DNA of 64,000 nt from positions 84,845,501-84,909,500 of the forward strand of contig CM027378.1 of NCBI GenBank assembly GCA_015680905.1, read 5' to 3'. The stretch is from Coptis chinensis (taxonomy: Eukaryota; Streptophyta; Magnoliopsida; Ranunculales; Ranunculaceae). Under the pieces are notes generated by a model that searched no databases, was not told the origin of the DNA, and was given only the letters and a program-made list of their open reading frames with translations. Both the position numbers and the translations under genes were made by a program. Of the stretch, positions 36,240 to 46,874 are shown one piece after another; the first letter of the stretch is position 1, and each line of letters begins with the position of its first letter.

Positions 36240-37553
36240 CAAGATGGACTCGAATCACTATTATCATCGCGTTTGTAAGTCTAGATAAGTGGTCGGCAAC
36301 TATGTTTTCGACCCCCTCTTTTGTCCTTTATTTCTAATGTGAACTCTTGCGGAGAAGGATCCATCGGATTAATCTCGCTTAGCATCCTTCTTTGCAAGAA
36401 GAAGGTACTTAAGCGGCTGCATGGTCCGTGTAAACTAAAGTTTGAGAACCAACCAAATAAGGGACGAAACTTATCTAAAGCATAAATGACAGCTAAGAAT
36501 TCTTTTTCGGTAGTTGAATAATTCCGTTGAGCATCGTTTAATGTTTTACTAGCATAATAAAATATGAGTGGACTTATTATCTAGTTTATGTCCCAAGACA
36601 AACACCAAACTGCATAATCACTAGCATCACACATGAGTTCGAAAGGTTTAGACCAACGGGGAGGTGTATAATTGGTGCAGAGAGGTTGAAGCGGCTTTTA
36701 AAGTTTCAAAAGCCTGCTTACAGTTAAAATTAAAATCAAAGATTGCATCCTTCAAAAGCAGATTAGTTAAAGGCCTAGCTATTTTCGAGAAATCTTTAAT
36801 AAAACGCCTATAAAAACCTGCATGGCCTAGAAAGGCTCTAATATCACAAACAATCCGTGGTTTAGGTAGAGTAGCTATCTTATCTAGTTTGGCCTTATCT
36901 ACTTCGATGCCATCACTAGATACAATGTGACCTAGTACTATGCCCTTTTTCACCATGAAATTACACTTTTCCCAGTTTAAAACGAGGCTCTTTTCTTCAC
37001 ACCGTGTCAAAATCTTATACAGGTTAGACAAGCAGTCTGTGAAGGAGTCTCCATAGATAGAAAAATCATCCATGAAAACTTCCATAAAGCGCTCTACCAT
37101 GTCACTAAATATATGAAGCATACACCGCTAGAAGGTACCAGGAGCATTACAAAGGCCAAAAGGCATTCGTTTATAGGCATATGTTCCAAAGGGACATGTG
37201 AAGGTAGTCTTTTCTTGGTCATCAATATCAATAATAATCTGAAAATAGCCTGAGTAGCCATCCAGAAAACAATAAAAAGCATGACCAGCTAGGCGTTCAA
37301 GCATCTGATCTATAAAAGGTAAAGGAAAGTGATCCTTTCGTGTTATAGCATTTAAATGTCTGTAATCAATACAGATTCTCCATTTCATAGGACCTTGTGT
37401 GACAACATAGTCACCCTTTCCGTTACGTACCATGGTAACTCCCGATTTCTTAGGAACTACATGAATGGGGCTTACCCATTCGCTATCAGAGATTGGGTAT
37501 ATGATACCCGCATCGAGTAATCGTAAGACTTCTTCCCTAACCACCTCTTTCAT
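36240..37553 (-). pseudogene. Athila reverse transcriptase and RNase H
   Basis: Minus strand: WVSPIHVVPKKSGVT, WRICIDYRHLNAITRKD, FLDGYSGYFQI and MPFGLCNAPGTF in the frame 37128-37553, then VFMDDFSIYGDSF (catalytic DD) in the frame 36648-37121, together covering the RT palm. A stop or frameshift around 37122-37128 separates the two. The following RNase H (ELMCDASDYAVW near 36600-36640) quickly breaks up by indels toward 36240. FMDDFSIYG is characteristic of Athila-lineage RT. Confidence 0.88.
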
Positions 37554-37801
37554 GGCAGGGTTCAGACGACGCTAAGGTTCGCGAGAAGTCTTCGCGTTAT
37601 CCTCCAAATGGATGCGATGAGTGCAAACATTAGGCCCCTCCCTTAATGTCGGCTAGGGACCAACCAATTGCAGACCGATGTTCCCTAATCACCCTGATTA
37701 AACGTGTCTCTTCACCCTTAGTTAACTGAGAAGATATAATTACCGGATGACTACCATCCGGATCAAGTTGAATATATTTTAACTCCGGGAAGAGGTTTAA
37801 G

Positions 37802-38719
37802 CTAACCGGGTGGAAGGAATATCAACAGATGTTTCATCGGGGTCCCTATTTTGCATAATGAATACTTGCTTAGGTAGCAAGTCTTCATACTCGATATATG
37901 GAGCAAACCGGAAGGGTCTACAATTGGTGTGGACTCAAGGATGGTGTTGACTTCCTCTAAGTAGGAGTCATTTACAAAATCGGAAGTTCCAAAAGAAAGG
38001 AATTTATACATCTGGTTTTCGGGAAACGTGTTGTTAAAATAATCTTTAGCTAAGCTCTCAATCATGCTAACCTCCCCATCTATAGACGATTCTGGTAACT
38101 GATTCATCATTTTAAAAACATTTACCTCAACAGAAAGATGGCCAAAAGATAAGGACTCTTACCATCGCGGCAATTTATAAGCGCATTGGCAGTTGCCAAG
38201 AAAAGGCGCCCTAAGATGATCGGTACAGAGTCGTTAGCGACTTCTGTTATCGAGGATGACAAAATCAGCAGGATAGTAGAAATCTTGAACCTTAACAAGC
38301 ACGTTTTCCACTACACCCTTAGGATACTTAATTGACCTGTCCGCTAACTGCAACGTTATTCTTGTATGTTGCATTTCCTGTAGACCTATTTGTTTATACA
38401 AGTAATACGGGAGTAAGTTAACACTCGCCCCCAGGTCTAATAAAGCGGTCGTTGTGTGGGAATCTCCTAAGGTGCATTTTACCGTAGGACGACCAGGATC
38501 CTTGTACTTAACAATTCCATTATTTTCGGATAAAGTTGGGAACTGTTCAGTTAGAAAGGCGTCTTTAGGTATGTTGGTCTTACGCCTAGTAGTGCACAAC
38601 TCTTTAAGAAACTTAGCGTGGTTAGGTAGCTTTTTAATAGCTTCGAGAAAAGGAAGGTTTATCGTTAGATTCTTGAAAACGTTCCTAATCTCCTCAAAGT
38701 TTGTATCCCTGGTTAGCAT
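37802..38719 (-). pseudogene. Athila aspartic protease region
   Basis: The frame 38234-38719 contains TALLDLGASVNLLPYYLYKQ, the D-L-G-A active-site loop seen in Athila-type proteases, followed by LQLADRSIKYPKG and FYYPADFVILD. Downstream the frame 37802-38110 is the poorly conserved protease-RT linker. The two are separated by frame breaks near 38110-38230. Confidence 0.8.
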
Positions 38720-38843
38720 GGCTAATTTCTGAGGGAACGGTGGTTTCGCTCTATATTTAGCGTATGGCTTGACTTGATGTGTAACCTTGGCTTTCTGTTT
38801 CTTAGTTTATTGTTTAACTGGTACCTCTACAGTGGTAGGCTCT

Positions 38844-40565
38844 TCAGTTTCTATTTCGGTATCTAGTTCGATATCCGGTGTGGAATCTTGATGGGGTAAC
38901 TATAGGCATAGTTACTTTGTTATCAACCACTCTTCCAGAACGGAGAGTGGTGATGACATTTAGGTCACCTACGATTGTAGTTTCCGTACTAGTATTACCG
39001 TTTACCTCAAAGGCTGTGTTTGCTATTTTAGGGTTTGGTATCGCTTGTCCTGGAAACACGCCTTTTGGTTGGGTTTTCTCTTGGGCTAATTGTTGTATGC
39101 CCTGATTTATGGATTGTAAAATCTGTTGGTTTGATTGAGTCATTGTTTGGAAAAGTTGTTGGGTAACCTGTATAAAGGCATCGATACGATCCGGTTGTGT
39201 AGGTGTAGTAGTCACAGGTGGTGCGACTGGAACTATCTCACATTGATTATTTATGGGTGGGTTGTGATAGTTACTATTATTAACCGGAACGATACCTCTA
39301 TTGGTATTATAACTATTATAATTACCCTGACCTTGTCGTGGTTGCGCTTGGTTGTTATAATTATTATAATTCCCCTGACCTTGTCCTTGTCTAGGTGGAG
39401 CTTGATTATAATTGTTTGTTTGCCTAACATTTTGGTTATTAAACCCTGGAGGTGTAACTTGTTGATTGTTTCGCCAACTAAAGTTGGGATGTTGTCTCCA
39501 TGGGGCATTAGGAATATGATAGCTATTAATGGAGCAAACATTATCTTGCTCTAATTGTTGTTGTTCATAGGCGAGAGGACAATAGGAGTCAGGGTGCTCA
39601 AGACTCAAACAGAAATTACATGGGTTGGAGTTTACATTCATGACGGGGATAGGCTTTTGTTGAACAGAAATAGCCTCAACCTTTTTAGTTAGAGATTCGA
39701 TTAAAATTTTAAGTTCTGGATCGGGTTTCATCTCAAACATACCGGGCGGCCTTAATCATTGAAGAAGAACTAGCGAGCGGGGATATCATCACTACCCCCA
39801 TTGCGTTTAGTTTGATCTTCTAAAAATTTGTAATCCTCCGAGGCTCCTTTACTTAGGAAACTACCCCCATTCATTATGTCAAGGACTTCTTTATGGTGGT
39901 GTAGAAGTCCTTTGAAAAAGGCACGAACTAACGTGTCTTTTACTAGGTTATGGTGTAGACACTCTATAAGCAGATTGGTGAAACGATTCCAAGCCTCAGA
40001 AAATGATTCATGAGGATTCTGTCGAAAAAAAATGAATCTTGGAAAGCATCTCATCTGTCTTTAGGGGTGGGTAAAAATGTTCCATAAACAAATTTGAACA
40101 AGTTTAGCCCACGAAGTCCAGTCCAGAGAGTTAGCGCTTTGGGCGCTTAACCAAGACGTATTTGCCTTATCGGCTAAAGTGAAGGGAAATACCCACCGGT
40201 TTAATTTGTTTCGCACCAACCGTAGGATGATGGAATGTTGTAAGGACTTGTTCAATCCTACGCATGTGTTGATAAGGTTTTTCATGGTCTAACCCATGGA
40301 AAACGGGTAACAAATTAAATATGTTTGGGGGAATTCGAAAATCCCCCATCGGTCCGCTAGAACGATGCAAGATTTAGGGCTATCATTTCAAGGCTTTGTA
40401 AAAAGTCGGAGAGAGGAGTCTCTCTCTTTCTTCAGCCATTATGTCAGGTGTGGTGGGTGGGATAATAGCTAGATGTGTAGTGATTGGTATACTCGATAGA
40501 CTCGTTTGTTGACGTTGACGGTTAATTACGTTCGGTGTTTTTCTCCGACCAGACCTTAATCTCAT
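38844..40565 (-). pseudogene. Athila gag
   Basis: N-terminal MRLRSGRRK at 40565 leads into the capsid region in several frames (FHGLDHEKPYQHMRRIEQV near 40230-40310; NPHESFSEAWNRFTNLLIEC near 39950-40020). The frame 38844-39740 has a zinc-knuckle-like CNFC...HPDSYC motif and a long Asn/Gln/Gly-rich repeat region (39290-39430, reiterated QGQGNYNNYN units), then the gag-protease junction (TTLRSGRVVDNK). Frameshifts near 40370, 40170 and 40055 make it a pseudogene. Confidence 0.82.
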
Positions 40566-41100
40566 GCAAGTCTAAGTCTAAACACGACAACCCTCCAAAC
40601 AATCTTGATATATTAGTATAAACCTCTAACTGAAGATGCGAGGTATGAAAGAAAGGAATATCTGATTGCGTCCTTGCTTCGCTTATGAATAGCGTCTTGT
40701 TTACGCGTGTTCAGTGTATATAACAAGTTAGAACACTAAAAAAGTTAAAAACTTCGAAGTTCAAAACAAAACCTGGAAATCCCGCAAAATTCAGCTTAGT
40801 ATGCGGGGCGCTCACTTTGGGCGCTGGTTAAGGCTCCGTGTAACTTCAAGTTACAGTGTTTTAGGTGGTGGTCGCGCTCGATTTAGCGCTGGTCGCTCAA
40901 GGTTTCGGCGTTTTAAGCGAGTGCGTTCCGTTTAGGCGTGGGTCGCTTCGGTGTAATTTTTCGTGAGAACTTTTCAATCTTTGAAACGGACAAACCACAG
41001 ATGAATCAAACAAGGGTGGGTGGGTTTAATGGGACTTAAAAATGACTAATTATACTATGAAAACAATGCTAAAGGTAACTAAGATGGCAGCGACGCCATT
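40566..41100 (-). other. Athila 5' leader and primer-binding site (inverted arm)
   Basis: Leader in minus orientation. 40654-41100 is the inverted counterpart of 33359-33765. The primer-binding site at 41083-41098 reads TGGCGTCGCTGCCATC on the minus strand, two bases from the LTR edge, with close similarity to the tRNA-Asp 3' complement. Confidence 0.8.
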
Positions 41101-42559
41101 TGATAATGTTAAAAATGATAGTTTACCTACGAAATGAACGATGAAACTCAAAACGTAAGTAAACTAAAACTTAATACGAGCTTATAATTATCAAAGTTGT
41201 CTACTCTCAATTCTATCGAAATAGAGTGGAGTAAAAAATTCGTTCCACTCCTAGTTCTCTAGCATGGAATGTTTTCTAGTCAAATTAATCGGTCTTAAGT
41301 CTAATGAGAGGTTTACGAGGGGAATTCTATACTACGAGGTGAATTCAATTAACAAGTTACGAATAACGAAATGAGATAATGCTAAGGGTTTGAATCTAGA
41401 TAAAGAATTAAAGGAAATTGAATCCACCTTAACTCGACTTAATCCTACTAACAAAGACTCGTCGTGATCCAAATTGAATGCTTCGCATATCAAAATAGTA
41501 ATTATAATCCCTAATTATACATGGCATTTCTACCAATTCATAACTAGCATGTGAGCGATTAAACCCATTCTCATGGTGAATTAATTGTTTCTAGAGTGGA
41601 ATAATTATCACGACAATTTCTAAGTTTAACAAAGATCAAGCGTCATCAAGGCTTCTTCAACCCCTCTAATGGAGGTTTAGCCTTGATTCATACTACTATC
41701 ATTTCCCATTGATTTAAAACTAGATATCATATAAAAATTCTATTCTTATGCAATTTATCTAAACAATGATTGAATCTCAGGTAATAACTAGGAAATGAAT
41801 AACAAGTAATAAAGGAATTTAGATCTAAACAATTGTAAATGACAAAAATCGAAATTGACAAACTCACTATTTTATTTATCAAACTAATGAAGAACAATGA
41901 TTCTAAGAGTTTAATCTAAAACAAGAATTGAATTTAAACTAAAGTTAATTTTATTTAATGAAAACTAGATCTAGAATTATCTATATTTTTAGGTCTAACT
42001 AGCTACCATTAACAAAGAGCTAAGCTTTGGTTTTTATATGTTCAGATCCAAAATCGTGCATGGGCTTGGATCCATGTTTTGGGCCAATACTTTCAGTCCA
42101 AAAAGGCCTCTTCAACTGTAGTTAGCTTCGACAGACTTTTCATCTACTTTCGCTCCTCTGATTGGGCCAAGGCTTAGACCATTGGAAAGCTCTTTCCGAG
42201 CCGGTCGTTTTGACATAAGGTAGACCCAATTCCGAGTTCTGAGTCCAAAGATACGGCCTTCGGAAGTTCTACTGACTTTGTGCGCTGTTTCTGCCCGCAT
42301 TGACTTTGACTATTCAGCTTTGACCGGGCTTTAGAAAGGCTTTGTCTTCTTGAGTCTTGGCCTTTAATCACGGAACTCCTTAGTAACCGACCTTTGCTCC
42401 TTTATCTCGCTAAAGTGGCACATTTCTGCACATAATGGACTTTGAAGCCTGAAATGCATAAAAACACGTAATCAGTATTAACTCTTAATTATTACTCACA
42501 TAATTGGTCTAAAAGTATGACTGTTACAGGGTTAAAACTACAGTTTTGGGCTCTTATCA
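41101..42559 (-). repeat. Athila LTR, minus orientation
   Basis: 1459 bp. On the minus strand it begins TGATAAGAGCCCAAAACTG and ends CATTATCA. Its 3' side (left) carries a primer-binding site and gag-pol as a 5' LTR should. Its 5' side (right) carries a polypurine tract as a 3' LTR should. It therefore belongs to two internal regions at once. Confidence 0.9.
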
Positions 42560-43085
42560 AACCACCCCCAAACAGCATTTTGCTTGTCCTCAAGCAAAGA
42601 TGAGAAATTAGAATAAGTGACCAAAAATGGAGTTCTATCTACTCTCGTTTCGCTGAGTGCGATTGCATTGACCATATGCAATAAGGCCTTAAACCACTAG
42701 GAATTCCCTAGTGGACGAGTTATAGCCTCGTGAGAGTTTTCCAGTGAAGGTACTCACAAACTTCATCTATACTACAACGACTAAGAAATAAAACTATTGT
42801 TTCCTTATTCATGCTCTAAATTAACTATACTTCTCACTAGCAAATGAATAAGAATAACCAAGTCAAAAACCTAAGCTAATATATACATAATAATCAATCA
42901 TCTATGATACAAATATATATACTATGAGTAATACTATGAAATGCCTAGCAGGTTAGTTTATGATAACTCGGAATAGCGTCCTTAAGTAGGTCCTCACATA
43001 AATGTCAAGACGAAAACCACTCTGATTTTTCCGCTCAAGTTTCGCTACTCCAGTGTGTAGTGGGCACACTTTACCTTACAATCTC
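42560..43085 (-). other. Athila 3' internal end with polypurine tract
   Basis: Read on the minus strand, sequence ends GAGGACAAGCAAAATGCTG, then TTTGGGGGTGGT directly before the LTR start TGATAAG. This is the polypurine tract and the conserved 'GAGGACAAGCAAA' neighbourhood of Athila/Tat 3' ends. The fragment stops near 43085, where the MULE transposase frame resumes; it has no LTR on its right. Confidence 0.75.
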
Positions 43086-46000
43086 AATGACAACAAGGTT
43101 CATTATTGGATGGTGATCTTGCAAACTTGATGGACATGATTGCATGGATCAAATACCATGTTCCAGGTCCTCCTGATCCTATAATTGAAATAGAGTGGGT
43201 TGATGGTGAAAATATAAGGAAAATAACTTCTGATGGGGATTTGTTATACATATGGGTGCATGCAAATCCTGATAGGCGTAGTTATACTCATTTGTATTTG
43301 AAGCTGACTGAAATGATAACTATGAGTAGTGATAGTGATGGGGAGAGTTTCTACAATGATAGTACCCCCTCAAGTGGTAATAAGAGTGAAAGGGGTTTCT
43401 GGGGTGATAATGAAGAAGACTTGTATAATATGGCAGAAGAGGAAGGGGAAGGGGATGAAAGTGGGGGAAGCATGCCTATGCATGATGGTAGAACATACAT
43501 AATGGGAGAAATGTTTGACTTAGATAAGTGGCCTGAGGTGGAAGTATATGACAAACTTGAGAAGTTGACCAATAACAGTTCCCAAAAATCCAAACTTTTA
43601 ACATATAAAATAGGAGCTTTAGATAGTGGGGAACAAAAACCACATGAGGGGGACCACAATAAAGCAACTCTTGACAAAGCTGAGGAAATGACACAAAATA
43701 TATCTTCAGAGAGACAGAGGAAGGGGAAGTATATCCAAACAGAAGAAAGGACACAAAATGATTGTTTACCTCATGATCTGAGCAATGATGGTGGTTTACC
43801 TTCTGATTTGAACAATGATGATTTACCTGCTGCTTGTGAGTTTCTGACCCTTTTTAATTTTATTTTAAGACTATTTTTAACCCTAATTTTTTTGTTGGTT
43901 GTACATCATTTTTAACCCTAACTTATGTTGGTTTGCAATTGGTAAGTTTCATAGGAAGAAAAAGATAAATGTTGAATAGATTAATGCAGACGATATATTT
44001 TTAAGTTCATCTGATGAGGAATATGAGCCAGGGGATGGTGAAGGTTATGTGGGTTTGGTAGATGAGAATGAAGATTATGTAGACAACAAGATGAGAATAA
44101 AGTGCCTGTAAATGATGATTTACTAAGTCAGGTAGTCACAATACATTTGAGATACCAACTGATGAGGGTGTGGCTGCTGAGGTACATGGGCCTAATCTAT
44201 ATGTGGGTAAAAAATGGAAGGATAAATATGAATGTAGAGATTACCTAAGAATGTATGCTATCAAGAATAAGTTTGTGATTTGGTTTAAGAGGAATGATAG
44301 CAATAGGATTGAAGGTGTCTGTGTGAACAAAAGCAAAGAAACATGTGGTTGGAGGGTTTATGTCAAGATAATAACAGATAACCACACCATGAAGCTCAGA
44401 GGTTTAACATATGAACATTGCTGTGAGGCTGATGCTGAAGATAAGAATCCAATGGCTAATGCTAAATGGATTGCAGCTCAGGTTGAGAATGATATGAGGA
44501 TGCATCATGAGAGTTTTAAAGCTAAGGACATCAAGTCAATAATAATGACTAGATTTCAGGTGAGGATAAAGTACTGGCAGGCTGGGAATGCATGAAACCT
44601 GGCCATGGAGAGGATACATGGTAATTATGATTTGTTATATGCTAAAGTACCTGAGATGTGTAGGTAGCTGCTACTTTGTAACCCTAGAAGTATTGCAAAA
44701 TGTAGGTTCCATCAAAACTATAAGAGTTTTGAATGTTGTTGTATATCTTTCAAGGCATGTATAGATGGATTCATAGTAGGGTGTAGACCTCTCATACGAC
44801 TTGATGGGTGTTTTTTGAAAGTGAGGTATGAGGGTGTTTGTCTGTCAATTATTACACTGGATGGTAATAATAGGTTGTTTCCTCTAACATTCTATATATG
44901 TGGTTCAGAGAACACAAAAATATGAACACATTTTTTGGATATTATGGTTCCACATATCAGCAGACACCCTGTAAAATTAACCATTATTTCTGATAGGCAG
45001 AAAATGTTGATTAATGTAGTTGCAACTCATTTCCCTCATTGCAACCAAAAGTTCTACTTCAGACACATGATGAAGAACGTGAAGATCAAGTTTAAAGGCC
45101 TGGAACTTGAATAATGGAATGCTGCAAAGACTTTCTCACCATCAAAGTTTGTGAAGCTTCTGGATAAAGTTACTAAAAGAGATGACAAGGCAACAGAGTA
45201 TTTGATGAGTGAACACTCTTCTCTTTGGGCAAGATCTCAGTTTGATGTAACTATATACTAAGTCAGGTCATCTTTCAAACAACTTCACTGAAGCTTGGAA
45301 TAGTTATATCTTAGAAGCTAGGGACAAGCAAATTGTTAAGATGGTGTCAGCTATTATGGTTTTGTAGATGTTGTATGATAGAAAAGAGAAATGTGAGAGT
45401 TGGAGTGATGATGACTTGGTGCCTAGGGTTAAGAATATCATAAAAAAAAAAAAGAAGATGAAATTGGCCCTTATTATATCAGTCCTTCAGATAACAACAC
45501 TTACCTAGTGATGCTTACAAGTGGTGTTTGGTGGAATGTAAGTTTAATAAATAGGACTTGTGACTGTAATGAATGACAAGTTATAGGGATTCATTGCATT
45601 CATGTTGTGGCTGTGATCAAGCCAAGGAGATTTCCAATAGCTCAGTAAGTTTTAATTAAACTTTCAATTCATGTTTTCAATTTAATTTAATTGGGTTAAT
45701 TGGAGTTCTGCTTCATATAGATTCTGTAGTCCTTATTTTACTACAAAAACATACAAAGCTGCTTGTAGTGGATATATAACACCATACTTGCATGCGGATG
45801 AATGGCAGATAGTGAGTACCCTACAATGTTTATAGTTGTTTGCTACAATGTTTATACTTGTACCCTACAATGTTTGATTGTTTTATATGTTTATTTTTGG
45901 TACCCACCAATCAGAACCAGACAACCAGGGATGCCTCGAGTTAACAAAAAAAGGGGTGATGATGAAAATACAAAAAGATGTTCTGGGTGTGGAGAGTGGT

Positions 46001-46695
46001 CCAATATTAGGGGATGTCAAGATGGACCAGTTGGTGGAAATGATGACATTAATGCTCAAACTGGAGCCCAAGTTGGAAGAACAAGAGGAAGTGGTGGGAG
46101 ACCAAGAACTAGGGTACAAAAGAATTATTTTCTTCAAAGACCATTCAATTCTAAAACTAGATCTCAAGTTCCTAAAGGTGAAGGTAGGATAGGAAGGGGT
46201 GGTAGAAGAGGAAGGGGAAGGGGAAGGAGTGTTGAATGCCAGAGTGAAGACCAAGTTTTTGAAAGCCAGAGTGAAGGTGAGCCAGGAAGAGGGAGAGGAA
46301 GAGGAAAAAGAAGAGGTAGGGGTAGGGGTGTTCAAACTCAAAGTCAAGGTGAGACAGAAATAGGAAGTGGTGGGGGTGGGGGTGTTCAAAATCAGAGTCA
46401 AGGTGAGACAAAAACATGAAGTGGTGGGGATGTTCCAACTCAGAGTAGAGGGAGAGGAATAGGAAGGGGTGGTCGAAGAGGGGGAAAGGCTTCACAATCA
46501 CAGACTTCACATGCCACAAGGTCACAAACCCAAGCCTCATGCACTGATGGACAACATGTTAGACCTATTTTGAACATACCTGGCATGCCACCCATGCCTC
46601 CTCCACTAAAGAGAAGGAAGCAACAAGGAATGACATCAACTCAAGCATCATGCATTGGTAGAGCTTCACAACCTACTAAAGTTTGGAAACCATGA
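43086..46695 (+). pseudogene. MuDR-type MULE transposase, main part
   Basis: Plus-strand exons, by eye: 43091-43835 (rest of the PB1-like domain, IEIEWVDGENIRKITSDGDL, then acidic linker), about 43955-45644, 45721-45811 and about 45915-46695. Order of motifs: DBD-type region GPNLYVGKKWKDKYECRDYLR with WRVYVKIITDNHTMKLRGL; the MULE transposase core LIRLDGCFLKVRYEGVCLS...TLDGNNRLFPLTF (first Asp) and TIISDRQKMLI (second Asp); SWIM zinc finger CDCNE(stop)QVIGIHCIHVVA; SGYITPYLHADEW; a knuckle-like KRCSGCGEWSNIRGC; then a long Arg/Gly-rich tail ending at TGA 46693-46695. At least six stops and frame breaks (44593, 44665, 44923, 45112, 45260, 45572) make it dead. The protein would have excised and reinserted MULEs. 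Confidence 0.88.
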
Positions 46696-46874
46696 CTGAA
46701 GTGTTGGAGTGTTTGATTGGGTATTTTGTATGGTTCATGAGTTGTTTTTACTTTTTGATGGGATGTTGTTAGGTACTTCTGGGTCCTATGGTCCTATGTT
46801 ATTCTAGTACTCTATTTTTATGTTGTTTGTGTTCTTCTACTACTCTACTGCAGTAGGGCTTTAAGTATTTTTAT

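Larger units (their letters stand above)
31872..43085. mobile_element. Rearranged Athila-type Ty3/gypsy complex inserted in the MULE transposase
   Basis: Plus-strand order: LTR (+, 31872-33358), primer-binding site and leader (+, to 33765), an unassigned stretch, then on the minus strand pol (34897-38719), gag (38844-40565), leader, primer-binding site and LTR (-, 41101-42559), then a polypurine tract and about 520 bp of element 3' end (-). The two LTR-plus-leader blocks form a ~1.9-kb inverted repeat, about 4-5% diverged by eye. An intact element has direct LTRs, so this is a rearranged or composite structure. The LTR start TGATAAGAGCCC, the tRNA-Asp-like primer-binding site, the VFMDDFSIYG reverse transcriptase motif and the Q/N-rich gag place it in the Athila lineage. 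Confidence 0.85.

Noticed and set aside
39135..39554. 139-codon plus-strand open frame
   Set aside because: Complement of the Asn/Gln-rich Athila gag repeat region.
31872..42559. Ordinary single Athila element with 5' and 3' LTRs
   Set aside because: The two LTRs are inverted, not direct, and both are adjacent to primer-binding sites, so they cannot be the two ends of one normal insertion.
43351..43754. Minus-strand open frames opposite the MULE transposase
   Set aside because: They mirror the acidic linker of the transposase (Ser/Leu/Pro-rich complement) and have no independent motif.
45883..46540. Two minus-strand open frames up to 172 codons
   Set aside because: Complement of the Arg/Gly repeat tail; the Ser/Thr/Pro or Phe/Leu/His composition is a by-product of purine-rich coding DNA.
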